DNA of 64,000 nt. It comes from Oceanicola sp. Its GTDB lineage: Bacteria > Pseudomonadota > Alphaproteobacteria > Rhodobacterales > Rhodobacteraceae. The position numbers and the translations under genes are program-made. Below the pieces are notes generated by a model, which saw only the letters and a program-made list of their open reading frames with translations, did not search any database and was not told the DNA's origin. Positions 9,252 through 19,723 of this stretch are shown one piece after another. Location of the stretch: NCBI GenBank assembly GCA_017792405.1, contig CP051231.1:2736062-2800061 (forward strand), written 5' to 3'. Within the stretch, counting starts at the first letter, position 1; each line of letters begins with the position of its first letter.

Positions 9252-12200
9252 ATGCGCCGCTTCGCCCTCATCCTCCTCCTGCTCCTCGCCCCCTTCGCGG
9301 CCCTCGCGCAGGAAACCGCCTCGGAAGAAGCCGATAAAGGCTATCTGACGAACCTTCTGCAAGACGTTCTCTCCGACGCGGGTCGCGCCGTGGTGATCGA
9401 CGGATTTCAGGGCGCGCTCTCTTCCCGAGCCACAATCGAGCGTATCACCATCGCCGATGACGAGGGCACTTGGCTCACGGTCGAAGGCGTGGTGCTGGAC
9501 TGGAACCGTGCGGCCCTGTTGCGCGGACGGCTCGAGGTTTCGGAGTTCTCCGCCGAACGCATCGTCATGCCCCGTGGCCCGATCACTGAAAGCGCGCCCT
9601 CCCCAGAGGCGACGCCCTTCTCCATCCCCGACCTGCCCGTCTCTGTAGATATTGCCAAGCTGGCGGTGGACAGGGCCGAGATCGGCGCGGCGCTTCTGGG
9701 ACAAGATGCGGTGATGCGGCTTGCGGGTGACGCGCACCTAGACGGTGGCGGGGTCGACGTGGACCTTCAGCTTGACCGGCTGGATGGGAAGGAGGGCGAC
9801 ATCACCCTCATTGCACGCTACGACCCGGCAACAGAAGAAGCCGCCGTGAACCTTGCCATGCGTGAAGGCCCGGCGGGCATTGCGGCAGTCAAACTCAACA
9901 TACCCGGCGCACCTGCCCTAGACGTGACGCTGCAGGGCGAAGGCCCGGTGAGCGACCTCACGCTGCGGCTTGCAGTGGCCTCCGATGAGGAGGAGCGACT
10001 CGGCGGAACCATCGCACTTTCTGCCAGTGAGGAAGTGGACGCGCCATTTACTGTCTCCGTCGACCTGTCGGGAGACGTGACCCCCCTCTTTGCCCCCGAC
10101 CTGCGTGATTTCTTCGGGCAAGACATCAGCCTCGCCGCGACCGTAGCGCGCGACGCCGAGGGTGAGCTTTCGCTCTCCGGCCTGTCGCTCGGCGCGCGGA
10201 CGGCGACGGTTGAAGGTGATTTTCTCTTCAGCGCCACAGGCTGGCCCCGCCGGATGGACCTCTCGCTAGCCTTGGCGGACCCGGCCGGCGCCCCCGTCGT
10301 TCTGCCGTTCGGCGGCGGCGACACCTCCGTCTCCCGCGCCACAATCCAGCTTGATTACGACGAAGCCAATGGCCGTGGGTTTACCGCCACCGCCGAGGCG
10401 GCGGGTCTGCGCACCACCGGCTTTGTCGCCGAGGCCATCACCTTGGGCGCGCAGGGCAACATCACCTCCGGTGAGGCCGAAGAGATCGGCGCAGTCGCAG
10501 CCAATGTTACCCTCGATGCGCGGGGCCTCACGCCCGAAGACGAGGCACTGGCCCGCGCAATGGGCGAGGCCATCAGCGGTCAGCTCACGCTCGCCTACGA
10601 CGAGGGCCAGCCGCTCCGGCTTTCCGGCCTCAACATCGCTGGGGCAGACTTTGGCCTCACCGGTGAAGCCACCCTGAATGGCGTCGACACGAACCTGCTG
10701 ACCGGGCTCGACCTGCGCCTCGCCGCAGAAGATCTCAGCCGTTTCGGCCCGCTCGCCGGGGTCGATCTGCAAGGCGCCGCTGCACTCGGGATCAAGGGCA
10801 CCGTAGCCCTTCTGTCCGGCGCCTTTGATCTCGGTCTGGAGGGCACCACCACGGATCTCGCCATCGGCCAGGACATCGTCGACAACCTGCTGGCCGGCGA
10901 TGGCCGCATCAACGTCAGCGTTCTGCGCAACGAAGAGGGCATCAACCTGCGCCGCGCCGAGGCGCGTACGGAAGTGGCGGCGATCACGGCTGATGGGACT
11001 GTGGCCACCAATGCCTCGGCCCTCAATTTCACCGCCGACCTGCCCAGCCTCGCGCCGCTCTTCCCCGAAGAGCAGGCTAGCGGCGCGGCACGCCTGAGCG
11101 GGCGGGTTGCTCTCATCGGGGCAGAGCTGCAAACCGCCTCCATCGCGGCGCAGCTCTCGGATGACAGTGGAACTGTTCTTCTGCCTGTTGGTGCCGGCCT
11201 GCAACTCTCCGGCGGCACGCTCGACCTAGGCTACGGCGCCGAAGAGGGCCGCTGGCGGCTGAACACGGTTTTCCGCGATTTTTCTGCAGAGGGCTACGGC
11301 GCCGAAGCCTTTACCCTCCAAGGGTCGGGGACCTTGGCGCAAACCGAGGCCGGCGGGCTGGCCCGCGCCGACGGGCAACTGGTGCTTTCGGGCGAAGGCA
11401 TAACGGCGGCGGATGCCGATATGGCCCGCGCCATTGGCGAGGCGGCACAGCTCGAGACCACCTTCGACTTCGCCGCAAATGGCCGGCTTGAGCTGACCGA
11501 CCTCCGCTTCACCTCCGCCGATACGACGCTCACCGGCACTGCAACACTTGCTGGGCCGGTTGGCCAAGGCCCGATCAGCATTGACACTTCGCTTACCACG
11601 CCCGCCCTCAATCGCTTTGCAGGGTTGGCGGGGATCCCACTGACAGGCGCGGCAAATGTGACCGCCAAGGGCACCTACCAGCCAGACGCGGGCAGCGCCC
11701 AAGTCCGGGTCGATGGCACCACGCAAGGGCTCGGCATCGGCAATGCCCGCCTCGACCCAGTACTTGGCGGCGCGGGCAGGCTCGGGGCCGATGTGGCCTA
11801 CGCTACGGGCGATAGTCTCACACTGACCAACCTGATCGTCGCGCTTGATGAAACCGAGGTGACTGGGCGCACCACGCTCTCCGACCCGCTCGGCAAGGCA
11901 CCGATCACCTATGATCTCACCGTCAACGCGCCGGCACTCTCACGCTTCTCCTCTCTCGCGGGCCTCCCCCTCACCGGGGCAGCCCAAGCCACCGCGACCG
12001 GGCTCTTCGACCCGGCGACCGGTGCGCTCGATCTCGCGCTCGATGGCACCGCGCAGGGCCTCGGCATCGGCAACGCGACGGTCGACAAGCTCACCACCGG
12101 CAACTCGAACTATGGAGCCCAGTTCAGCCGCGCCAATGCTGACAGCGAGATCACTATTGAGAACGGCCGCTTCGACGGACCCAACCTTGATGTGACGGCA

Positions 12201-13688
12201 AGTGGCACACCCAGCCGGATCACGCTGGATGCGCGCATTGCCAACCTCGGCCTCCTCGCGCCGGATTTTGCCGGCCCGGCCACGGCAAGCGGCACCATCA
12301 CCAGCGAAGGCGGCACCACCGGGCTCGATATTTCCGCCACCGGGCCGGGCGGCACCACGGCACAGGTGAACGGCACGATCACCGGCAATCAGGGCAACCT
12401 CGCGATCACCGGGCAGGCGCCGCTCGGTCTGGCAAACGCCTTCATTGCCCCGCAGCGCCTGAACGGACCGGCAACGATCGACCTGCGGCTCGATGGCCCG
12501 CTCGCGCTGGAGAGCCTCACAGGCAGCATCCGCGCCTCGGGTGCCCGAGCCGTTGCGCCCGAACTCGGGGTGTCGCTTGAGGGAATCAACGCAAACGTCA
12601 TCCTCTCCGGCGGTTCGGCCCGGGTGGAGGTCGCCGCAACCGGCGGTCAAGGCGGCGGTGTTGCAGTGCTGGGCAGCATCGGCCTCTCCGCGCCGCAAAG
12701 CGCTGATCTCACGGTCACCTTCCGCAATTTCGCTCTTCGCGACCCCCAGCTTTATGACACCTCCGTCAGCGGCGCGATCACTCTCGCCGGGCCGCTCTCG
12801 GGCGGCGCGGGCATCACCGGGCGGCTGGAGCTTGGCCGCACCGAAATCCGCATTCCGTCCAGTGGCATGACCGGTATCCACGACATCCCCGACATCACCC
12901 ACGTCGGGGCCTCCCCGGCCGTTCGCAACACGCAGGATCGTGCGGGGCTGAACGAAGGCGGCAACGGCTCCGGCGGCGCCTCGGGCGGCGGCGGGCTGGC
13001 ATTGGATATCACCCTCGCCGCGCCCAATCAGGTGTTTGTCCGGGGCCGCGGCCTCGATGCCGAGCTTGGCGGTTCGCTGCGGATCACCGGGACCACCAGC
13101 AATATCGTGCCCATCGGCGCGTTCGAGCTGGTGCGCGGGCGGCTAGACATCCTCAGCCAGCGGTTCCAACTCACCGAAGGCGCCGCGCGCCTCACCGGCA
13201 GCTTCGACGCCAACCTGCGCCTCGTGGCGACCACCGAGAAGAACGGCTACACGATTTCGGTGATCCTCGAAGGCTCGCCCTCCGACCCGCAGATCACCTT
13301 CACCGCCGCGCCCGACCTGCCGCAGGACGAGATCCTCGCCCAGCTGATCTTTGGGCGCGACCTCACCACGCTCTCGCCGCTTCAGGCACTCGAGCTGGCG
13401 AGCGCCGTGGCCACCCTGGCCGGACGTGGGGGCGATGGCATCATGGGGCGGCTGCGCGATCAGTTTGGGCTGGATGACCTTGACGTGAGCCAGAGCGAGG
13501 AGGGCAACACCGCCGTCCGTGCGGGCAAGTACATCAGCGACAACGTCTACTCGGATGTGGTGGTGGAGAGCGACGGCACCACGGAGCTGAACCTGAACCT
13601 GCAGATCGGGCCCAACGTGAACGTTAAAGGCTCCACCTCGTCGGACGGCAACTCCGGAATCGGGATTTTCTTCGAGCGAGATTACTGA
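9252..13688 (+). CDS. tamB: TamB-type translocation and assembly protein (DUF490)
   Basis: A very long (1478-residue) periplasm-spanning protein. An N-terminal hydrophobic signal/anchor (MRRFALILLLLLAPFAALAQ) is followed by an extended repetitive region rich in beta strands (many LxLxGxxxxL and TGxATL units), in line with the lipid-groove fold of AsmA/TamB proteins. The C-terminal third (from about residue 1100 to ELNLNLQIGPNVNVKG and the terminal FFERDY) matches the DUF490 TamB domain. It works with TamA, whose gene is immediately upstream. Internal near-repeats such as the LTGAANVTAKG / LTGAAQATATG segments (about 800 and 910) suggest duplication. Confidence 0.92.
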   Translation: MRRFALILLLLLAPFAALAQETASEEADKGYLTNLLQDVLSDAGRAVVIDGFQGALSSRATIERITIADDEGTWLTVEGVVLDWNRAALLRGRLEVSEFSAERIVMPRGPITESAPSPEATPFSIPDLPVSVDIAKLAVDRAEIGAALLGQDAVMRLAGDAHLDGGGVDVDLQLDRLDGKEGDITLIARYDPATEEAAVNLAMREGPAGIAAVKLNIPGAPALDVTLQGEGPVSDLTLRLAVASDEEERLGGTIALSASEEVDAPFTVSVDLSGDVTPLFAPDLRDFFGQDISLAATVARDAEGELSLSGLSLGARTATVEGDFLFSATGWPRRMDLSLALADPAGAPVVLPFGGGDTSVSRATIQLDYDEANGRGFTATAEAAGLRTTGFVAEAITLGAQGNITSGEAEEIGAVAANVTLDARGLTPEDEALARAMGEAISGQLTLAYDEGQPLRLSGLNIAGADFGLTGEATLNGVDTNLLTGLDLRLAAEDLSRFGPLAGVDLQGAAALGIKGTVALLSGAFDLGLEGTTTDLAIGQDIVDNLLAGDGRINVSVLRNEEGINLRRAEARTEVAAITADGTVATNASALNFTADLPSLAPLFPEEQASGAARLSGRVALIGAELQTASIAAQLSDDSGTVLLPVGAGLQLSGGTLDLGYGAEEGRWRLNTVFRDFSAEGYGAEAFTLQGSGTLAQTEAGGLARADGQLVLSGEGITAADADMARAIGEAAQLETTFDFAANGRLELTDLRFTSADTTLTGTATLAGPVGQGPISIDTSLTTPALNRFAGLAGIPLTGAANVTAKGTYQPDAGSAQVRVDGTTQGLGIGNARLDPVLGGAGRLGADVAYATGDSLTLTNLIVALDETEVTGRTTLSDPLGKAPITYDLTVNAPALSRFSSLAGLPLTGAAQATATGLFDPATGALDLALDGTAQGLGIGNATVDKLTTGNSNYGAQFSRANADSEITIENGRFDGPNLDVTASGTPSRITLDARIANLGLLAPDFAGPATASGTITSEGGTTGLDISATGPGGTTAQVNGTITGNQGNLAITGQAPLGLANAFIAPQRLNGPATIDLRLDGPLALESLTGSIRASGARAVAPELGVSLEGINANVILSGGSARVEVAATGGQGGGVAVLGSIGLSAPQSADLTVTFRNFALRDPQLYDTSVSGAITLAGPLSGGAGITGRLELGRTEIRIPSSGMTGIHDIPDITHVGASPAVRNTQDRAGLNEGGNGSGGASGGGGLALDITLAAPNQVFVRGRGLDAELGGSLRITGTTSNIVPIGAFELVRGRLDILSQRFQLTEGAARLTGSFDANLRLVATTEKNGYTISVILEGSPSDPQITFTAAPDLPQDEILAQLIFGRDLTTLSPLQALELASAVATLAGRGGDGIMGRLRDQFGLDDLDVSQSEEGNTAVRAGKYISDNVYSDVVVESDGTTELNLNLQIGPNVNVKGSTSSDGNSGIGIFFERDY

Positions 13689-13759
13689 GCGGCGGACCGG
13701 TTGGCACCCACCCTATGGTCTGACCGCAGGATGGGTGCAACTTCACAGATGCCAGTGCG

Positions 13760-16264
13760 TTACCCGTCGATCCGGATCACCGCGTTGGTCGGGTCGTAGG
13801 GGCTGTCTTCGGTCACTTCGACATCCCACAGCTTGTCCTGCATTTTCACCTTCAACTTGGTGCCCGGCTTGGCCAGTTCGGGTGAGACATAGCCCATGCC
13901 GATGCTCTTGCCGAAGGCGACCGAGTAGCCGCCGGAGGTGAGACGGCCCACCTTCGTGTCCCCGTCATAGAGCGCCTCCCGACCCCACGGGTCGGCATCC
14001 TCGGGGCCGTTCACGAGCACGGTCACGCACATCGAGCGAATGCCCTTGGCCTCCATCGCCGACTTGCCGTGGAAGTCCTTGGAGAGATCCACAAAGCGGT
14101 CCAGCCCGGCTTCCAGCGGCGTGGCATCGCGGCCCAGTTCGGTGCCGAAGGCGCGGTAGCTCTTTTCCTGCCGCAACCAGTTTTGCGCCCGTGCGCCAAC
14201 AAGCTTCATCCCGTGCTTTTCACCCGCCGCCATGAGCTGATCGTAGAGGTAAGTCTGCATCTCGATCGGGTGATGCAGCTCCCAGCCCAGCTCGCCGGTA
14301 TAGGCCACGCGGATCGCGCGCACAGGGCACATGCCCAACTCGATGTTGCGCATCGACAACCACGGGAAGCGCTTGTTGGAGAGCACCGTGGACGGATCGG
14401 CATCCTTCACCAGCTCGTTCAGCACATCGCGGCTCTTAGGCCCAGCGATGGCAAAGACGCCCCACTGGGTGGTGACATCGTGGATATCGACATACCCGCC
14501 GCCCGCAGCCATGAAATCCTCCGCCGATTTCATCAGGAAGTCAGCGTCATAGGCCGTCCATGCGCCTGCGGAGACGAGGTAGTACTCGTTCTCGGCAAGC
14601 CGGACGATGGTGTATTCGGTCCGGGTGGTGCCGGCGCTGGTGAGCGCGTAGGTCAGGTTGATCCGGCCCACCTTGGGCAGCTTGTTGCAGGTGAAGTGGT
14701 CGAGGAAGGCAGTCGCCCCCGGCCCGCGCAGCAGGTGCTTGGTGAAGGCGGTGGCGTCGATCAGGCCCACGCCCTTGCGGATCGCCTCGGCCTCATCCTT
14801 GGCATACTCCCACCATCCGCCACGGCGGAAGGACCGTGCATCGTGGTCGAAGCTGTCCGGCGCATCCAGCGGGCCAAAATAGTTGGGCCGCTCAAAGCCG
14901 TTGACGCAGCCGAATTGTGCCCCTGCCGCCTTCTGCCGGTCGTATGCCGGGGCGGTGCGCAGTGGGCGGCAGGCCTCGCGCTCCTCGTCCGGGTGGTGGA
15001 GGATGTAGACGTGCTCGTAGCACTCCTCGTTCTTGCGCGCCGCATACTCGGTGGTCATCCAATTGCCGTAGCGCTTGGGGTCGAGGCTCGCCATGTCGAT
15101 CTCGGCCTCGCCCTCCACCATCATCTGGGCGAGGTAATAGCCAGTGCCGCCCGCAGCGGTAATGCCAAAGGAGAAGCCCTCGGCCAGCCACATGTTGCGC
15201 AGCCCGGGCGCGGGGCCGACCAGCGGGTTGCCATCGGGGGTGTAGCAGATCGGGCCGTTGAAATCGTCCTTGAGGCCGGATTCGGCACAGGAGGGCACGC
15301 GCTCGGCCATGGCCATGTATTGATCGGCGATCCGGTCGAGATCGAGGGGGAACAGATCGGCGCGGAAACTGTCCGGCACGCCATACTCAAACCGTGCGGG
15401 TGCGCCGTGCTCGTAGATGCCGAGAATCCAGCCGCCACGCTCCTCGCGGGCGTAGGACTCATTGTCGGCATCCCGCACAACAGGGTGCTCGGGGTTGCCC
15501 GCCTCGCGCCATTTGACCAGCTCAGGGTCCTTGTCCATCACGATGAACGTGTGCTCGACCGGGATCGCGGGCATCTTGATGCCCAGCATCTTCGCGGTGC
15601 GTTGCGCGTGGTTGCCCGAGGCGGTCACGACATGCTCGGCGGTGATGACGACCTTCTCGTCACTCTCAACAAGGTTGCCGCCCTTTTCCACCATCTTGGT
15701 GCAGGTGACTTCCCAATGGGTGCCGGTCCAATCGAAAGCGTCCGCCTGAACCTTCCGCACGATCTCGACACCGCGCTGACGGGCGCCCTTGGCCATGGCC
15801 TGGGTCACGTCAGCCGGGTTAATGTAGCCATCTTCGGTGTGGTAGATCGCGCCTTTCAGGTCGCCGGTCTCGATCAGCGGCCAGCGTTCCTTGATCTGCT
15901 CGGGCGTCAGCCACTCGTACTTCACGCCGCAGGTCTCGGCCGTCGAGGCATAGAGCATGTACTCGTCCATGCGCTCCTGCGTCTGCGCCATCCGCAGGTT
16001 GCCGACCACGGCGAACCCCGCATTCAGCCCGGTCTCTTCTTCCAGCGTCTTGTAAAAATCGACCGAGTATTGGTGGATGTGGGTGGTGGCATAGGACATG
16101 TTGAACAGCGGCAGCAGCCCCGCCGCATGCCAGGTTGAACCCGAGGTCAGCTCATCCCGCTCGATGAGCATGACATCGTCCCAGCCCGCCTTTGCAAGGT
16201 GATAGGCGATGGAGGTTCCGACGGCGCCACCACCGACGACTAGGGCTTTCACATGGGTCTTCAT
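13760..16264 (-). CDS. Dimethylglycine/sarcosine-dehydrogenase-type FAD enzyme with GcvT domain
   Basis: An 834-residue two-domain flavoprotein. The N-terminal DAO/FAD domain has GGGAVGTSIAYHLAKAG (11-27) and SGSTWHAAGL, where H46 matches the histidine that carries covalent FAD in dimethylglycine dehydrogenases. From about residue 430 the sequence changes to the GcvT/aminomethyltransferase fold, which passes one-carbon units to tetrahydrofolate. The family oxidatively demethylates dimethylglycine or sarcosine, so it could continue glycine-betaine breakdown from the nearby bet genes. The exact substrate cannot be told. ATG 16264 directly precedes the FAD motif; upstream in-frame sequence looks non-coding. 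Confidence 0.85.
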   Translation of the reverse strand: MKTHVKALVVGGGAVGTSIAYHLAKAGWDDVMLIERDELTSGSTWHAAGLLPLFNMSYATTHIHQYSVDFYKTLEEETGLNAGFAVVGNLRMAQTQERMDEYMLYASTAETCGVKYEWLTPEQIKERWPLIETGDLKGAIYHTEDGYINPADVTQAMAKGARQRGVEIVRKVQADAFDWTGTHWEVTCTKMVEKGGNLVESDEKVVITAEHVVTASGNHAQRTAKMLGIKMPAIPVEHTFIVMDKDPELVKWREAGNPEHPVVRDADNESYAREERGGWILGIYEHGAPARFEYGVPDSFRADLFPLDLDRIADQYMAMAERVPSCAESGLKDDFNGPICYTPDGNPLVGPAPGLRNMWLAEGFSFGITAAGGTGYYLAQMMVEGEAEIDMASLDPKRYGNWMTTEYAARKNEECYEHVYILHHPDEEREACRPLRTAPAYDRQKAAGAQFGCVNGFERPNYFGPLDAPDSFDHDARSFRRGGWWEYAKDEAEAIRKGVGLIDATAFTKHLLRGPGATAFLDHFTCNKLPKVGRINLTYALTSAGTTRTEYTIVRLAENEYYLVSAGAWTAYDADFLMKSAEDFMAAGGGYVDIHDVTTQWGVFAIAGPKSRDVLNELVKDADPSTVLSNKRFPWLSMRNIELGMCPVRAIRVAYTGELGWELHHPIEMQTYLYDQLMAAGEKHGMKLVGARAQNWLRQEKSYRAFGTELGRDATPLEAGLDRFVDLSKDFHGKSAMEAKGIRSMCVTVLVNGPEDADPWGREALYDGDTKVGRLTSGGYSVAFGKSIGMGYVSPELAKPGTKLKVKMQDKLWDVEVTEDSPYDPTNAVIRIDG

Positions 16265-16427
16265 TGAGGGCACGCGCTCCGGGCTCAGGTTGCTTGGCGC
16301 CACTGTCACCAAATCCCGCGCGCCGTGCCACGGGGTTTCGACACCTTGCAGCCAAAAGCGACATTCGCCGCCCCTTGCGACCTTTGTGCTTTTGCCTTTT
16401 GCCCCAGCATCCTCTACCCAGCCCCGC

Positions 16428-17279
16428 ATGGACGTGTGCACCACCATTCCGGACCTGCGCCGGGTTGTCAGGGGCTTGCGCGCAGGGGGGAGCAAGGTGG
16501 GCCTCGTGCCGACCATGGGATACCTGCACGCGGGCCATATGCGGCTTGTCGAAGAGGCACAGGCGCGGGCCGAGGCGGTTGTGGTTTCGATCTTCGTGAA
16601 CCCCACCCAGTTTGGCGACCCGATAGACCTTGAGACCTACCCACGCAACACCGAGCGCGACCTCGCGATGCTGCGCGAAGCCGGGGTGCCGGCGGTGTTG
16701 ATGCCACAGGTGGCCGATATCTACCCTGAAGGCGCAGAGACCATCGTGGAGACGGAGCGGCTCGCAGGCATGCTTCACGGTGCGGTGCGGCCGGGCCACT
16801 TCAGGGGCGTCTGCACCGTGGTCGCCAAGCTCTTCAACATCGTGCAACCTGATTTCGCCTGTTTTGGCGAGAAGGATTATCAGCAACTCCAGATCATCCG
16901 GACGATGGTGCGCGACCTGCACTTTCCTCTGGAGATCGTTGCCGTACCGACCGTCCGCGAGCCGGACGGGCTTGCGATGTCGTCCCGAAACGCCCGCCTC
17001 ACGCCCGAAGATCGCGCCGCCGCCGTTGTGCTGAGCCGGGCGCTGGATGCCGCTGAGGCCGGGGGTGGAACGGTCGAGGATATGGCCGAGGCGATCCGGA
17101 AGGTCATTGCCACCGAACCACGCGCCGAGCTGCGCGGGCTCGACATTACCGAAGCCCGCAGCCTCGCCCCTGTCACCGGCCAGCCGACCAGCCCGGTTGC
17201 CGTGATGATCTCCGCCGAATTCGGCGGCATCCTGTTGATCGACCAGAGAGAAATTACGCCCCAAGGAGCACGCCGATGA
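16428..17279 (+). CDS. panC: Pantothenate synthetase
   Basis: A 283-residue cytosolic enzyme that joins pantoate and beta-alanine with ATP in coenzyme A synthesis. Its signatures are [10 protein letters not shown] (28-37, the HIGH-like nucleotide site), FVNPTQF (56-62), FGEKDYQQ and SSRN. ATG 16428 gives the usual family length and N-terminus. The stop overlaps the panB start (ATGA), so panC-panB is a coupled operon. The 163-nt gap to the divergent flavoprotein gene must hold the promoter. Confidence 0.95.
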   Translation: MDVCTTIPDLRRVVRGLRAGGSKVGLVPTMGYLHAGHMRLVEEAQARAEAVVVSIFVNPTQFGDPIDLETYPRNTERDLAMLREAGVPAVLMPQVADIYPEGAETIVETERLAGMLHGAVRPGHFRGVCTVVAKLFNIVQPDFACFGEKDYQQLQIIRTMVRDLHFPLEIVAVPTVREPDGLAMSSRNARLTPEDRAAAVVLSRALDAAEAGGGTVEDMAEAIRKVIATEPRAELRGLDITEARSLAPVTGQPTSPVAVMISAEFGGILLIDQREITPQGARR

Positions 17280-18085
17280 GCACCCAGGCCCCGATCCGCC
17301 GCATGACCGTTCCGCAGATCGCCGCCCGCAAGGGGGGCGAGCCGATCGTGTCACTTACCAGCTACCACGCCCATACGGCCTCCATCGTCGACAACCATGC
17401 GGACTTCATCCTCGTCGGCGACAGCCTTGGAATGGTGATGCACGGGATGGAGAGCACGGTGGGCGTACCGCTCGACCTGATGATCATGCATGGCCGCGCC
17501 GTGGTGCGGGGCACCAAGCGTGCGCTGGTGGTGGTGGACATGCCCTTCGGCAGCTACGAGGAGAGCCCCTCGGTGGCCTTCCGCAATGCCGCCCGGATCA
17601 TGAAGGAAACCGACTGCGGCGCGGTAAAGCTGGAGGGCGGCAAGCGCATGGCCGAGACCATCCGGTTCTTGACTGAACGCGGCATCCCGGTGATGGCCCA
17701 TATCGGCCTGACCCCGCAAAGCTCGCATGTGATGGGCGGGTTCAAGACCCAAGGCCGGGATGAAGACACATGGCCGCTGCATATCGAGGATGCCAAGGCG
17801 GTGTCAGAGGCCGGGGCTTTCGCGCTGGTCGTCGAAGGCGTGGTGGAGCCGCTGGCTCGGGAGATCACGCAGGCGGTTGAGATCCCGACCATCGGCATCG
17901 GCGCTTCGGCGGAGTGCGACGGGCAAATCCTCGTGCTCGAAGACATGCTGGGCCTGAACCCCTGGGTGCCGAAATTCGTTAAGAAATACGGCGCCTTGCA
18001 CGAGGCAATCGAAAAGGCCGTGGGCGAATATGCGGAAGAAGTGAAATCCCGCGCCTTTCCGGGCGAAGATCACATCTACCGCTGA
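17276..18085 (+). CDS. panB: 3-methyl-2-oxobutanoate hydroxymethyltransferase
   Basis: A 269-residue enzyme that makes ketopantoate from 2-oxoisovalerate and methylene-tetrahydrofolate, the first committed pantothenate step. The family core [20 protein letters not shown] (about 26-45), [11 protein letters not shown], the metal-ligand region and AHIGLTPQ are present. It overlaps panC by four bases. It ends four bases before the convergent dehydrogenase gene, leaving no room for a separate terminator. Confidence 0.95.
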   Translation: MSTQAPIRRMTVPQIAARKGGEPIVSLTSYHAHTASIVDNHADFILVGDSLGMVMHGMESTVGVPLDLMIMHGRAVVRGTKRALVVVDMPFGSYEESPSVAFRNAARIMKETDCGAVKLEGGKRMAETIRFLTERGIPVMAHIGLTPQSSHVMGGFKTQGRDEDTWPLHIEDAKAVSEAGAFALVVEGVVEPLAREITQAVEIPTIGIGASAECDGQILVLEDMLGLNPWVPKFVKKYGALHEAIEKAVGEYAEEVKSRAFPGEDHIYR

Positions 18086-18089
18086 TCCC

Positions 18090-19076
18090 TTAGAGCATCG
18101 CCGGAACGACCTGATCGGGTGGGCGGTGGCCATCGGCGAAGGTCTTGATGTTGATCAGTACCTTCTCCCCCATCTCCACGCGGCCCTCCTCGGTCGCAGA
18201 GCCCATGTGCGGGGTCAGCAGCACATTGGGCAGCTCGTAGAGGCGTGGGTTCAGCTTCTGGGTCTTGTCGAACACGTCGAGCCCCGCCCCCGCGATCTCT
18301 CCGGCTCGCAGCATCCGGGTGAGCGCGTTCTCGTCGATCACCTCACCACGGGAAGTGTTCACGATCACCGCGGAAGGCTTCAGCAGCTTCAGCCGCCGGG
18401 CCGAGAGCAGGTGGAACGTCGACGGCGTGTGCGGGCAATTGACCGAGATCACATCCATCCGGGTGAGCATCTGGTCGAGGCTCTCCCAATAGGTCGCCTG
18501 CAACTCATCCTCCACTTCAGGGCGCAGCCTGCGGCGGTTATGGTAATGCACCTGCATGCCGAAAGCCGCGGCCCGGCGGGCCACGGCCTGCCCGATCCGG
18601 CCCATGCCGAGGATGCCCAACCGCCGACCGGCAATCCGCCCGCCAAGGTAGCCGGTGGGCGACCAGCCCTCCCATTTACCGGCCGTCATCACAGCGGCGC
18701 CCTGCGGAATTTTCCGTGTGACTCCAATGATCAGCGCCATCGTCATATCGGCAGTGTCATCGGTCACCACACCGGGCGTGTTGCTGACGAGAATACCGCG
18801 CTGGCGGGCGGTGGCCACATCGATATGGTCGAAGCCCGCGCCGTAGTTGGCGATCAGTTTCAAACGGTCGCCAGCCTGGCCGATCAAGCCGCCGTCGATG
18901 GTGTCGGTGATGGTTGGCACGAGCACGTCGGTGTCCTGCATGGCGGCCACCAGTTCCTCGCGGGTCATCGGCGCGTCGCCCTCGCGCAGGCGCACGTCGA
19001 AGAGCTCGCTCATCCGCGTTTCGACCACCTCGGGCAACCGTCGCGTTACGACAACACTCAGCCGCTCTGCGCCCAT
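18090..19076 (-). CDS. D-isomer-specific 2-hydroxyacid dehydrogenase (glyoxylate/hydroxypyruvate reductase-like)
   Basis: A 328-residue NAD(P)-dependent dehydrogenase. The Rossmann motif GILGMGRIGQAVARRAAAFG is near 150-170. The catalytic Arg lies in NTSRGEVIDE and the catalytic His in LTPHMGSAT. Sequence style (GYLGGRIAGRRLGILG) is closest to glyoxylate/hydroxypyruvate reductase or D-glycerate dehydrogenase. Start 19076 is chosen because GGGAGG lies nine bases upstream; an ATG at 19085 would abut that site. It is convergent with panB. Confidence 0.85.
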   Translation of the reverse strand: MGAERLSVVVTRRLPEVVETRMSELFDVRLREGDAPMTREELVAAMQDTDVLVPTITDTIDGGLIGQAGDRLKLIANYGAGFDHIDVATARQRGILVSNTPGVVTDDTADMTMALIIGVTRKIPQGAAVMTAGKWEGWSPTGYLGGRIAGRRLGILGMGRIGQAVARRAAAFGMQVHYHNRRRLRPEVEDELQATYWESLDQMLTRMDVISVNCPHTPSTFHLLSARRLKLLKPSAVIVNTSRGEVIDENALTRMLRAGEIAGAGLDVFDKTQKLNPRLYELPNVLLTPHMGSATEEGRVEMGEKVLINIKTFADGHRPPDQVVPAML

Positions 19077-19155
19077 GGCTCTCATCCTCCCGCTTCTCAA
19101 GGACCATCCTTGCGATAGAGTGTGCGCAAGAAAAGGCGCGGGATACAAGCGCCGG

Positions 19156-19713
19156 ATGAGGCAACGAGTGGTGAACCCCATGGGGCGGCTGGCAGGCGCT
19201 TCCCGAGGCAGTCGGGCGATTTTTCACAGCGTTATCGGATGCTTGGCTGGCGCGGTATTGGCCAGCGCCGTACATGCGGCGGAAGAGCGCGGGCCAGTGA
19301 CCAACCTGCCCCTGCCCCGCTTCGTCTCGCTGAAGGCCGATGAGGGCAACGTCCGGCGCGGACCATCCCTCAGCCACAGGGTCGACTGGGTTTTTACCCG
19401 CCGGAACATGCCCTTGGAAGTTACCGCTGAATACGGCCACTGGCGCCGGGTGCGCGACCGCGAAGGCGCGGGCGGCTGGGTGCATTACTCGCTGCTGTCA
19501 GGCGTGCGGACGGCGCTGGTGGAAGAAGACATGGTGGCGCTCCGGATGAAGCCCGACGACGAGGCTCCGGTGAACGCGCGGGCCGAGGCGGGCGTCGTGG
19601 CGCGGGTCAGCGAGTGCAACCTCGACTGGTGCTGGGTCATTGCCGGAGGCGAGCGCGGCTGGGTTCGGAAAGCTGCGCTTTGGGGCGTGAAGCGGGAAGA
19701 AATTCTCGAGTGA
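19156..19713 (+). CDS. Secreted protein with two bacterial SH3-like domains
   Basis: A 185-residue protein with a long basic N-region and hydrophobic signal sequence (about residues 22-43, ending AVHAAEE), then two SH3-like repeats. The first covers about 52-112 (VSLKADEGNVRRGPSL...GGWVHYSLLSG) and the second about 115-178 (MVALRMKPDDE...GWVRKAALWG). This matches the SH3_4 type, which usually binds peptidoglycan or cell-wall peptides in the periplasm. It is divergent from the dehydrogenase and convergent with an extensin-like wall enzyme, so a cell-envelope role is likely. MGRLAG at 19180 is an alternative start. Confidence 0.8.
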   Translation: MRQRVVNPMGRLAGASRGSRAIFHSVIGCLAGAVLASAVHAAEERGPVTNLPLPRFVSLKADEGNVRRGPSLSHRVDWVFTRRNMPLEVTAEYGHWRRVRDREGAGGWVHYSLLSGVRTALVEEDMVALRMKPDDEAPVNARAEAGVVARVSECNLDWCWVIAGGERGWVRKAALWGVKREEILE

Positions 19714-19723
19714 TCGCTGCGCC

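Noticed and set aside
13704..13738. Inverted repeat GCACCCA / TGGGTGC between tamB and the flavoprotein gene as a terminator
   Set aside because: Only 7 bp with a 21-nt loop and no T tract on either side.
14069..16138. Long plus-strand open frame (689 codons) antisense to the dimethylglycine-dehydrogenase-type gene
   Set aside because: It is the mirror of a clear flavoprotein gene; its translation is His/Gly/Ala/Val-rich with no domain, as expected for antisense of high-GC coding DNA.
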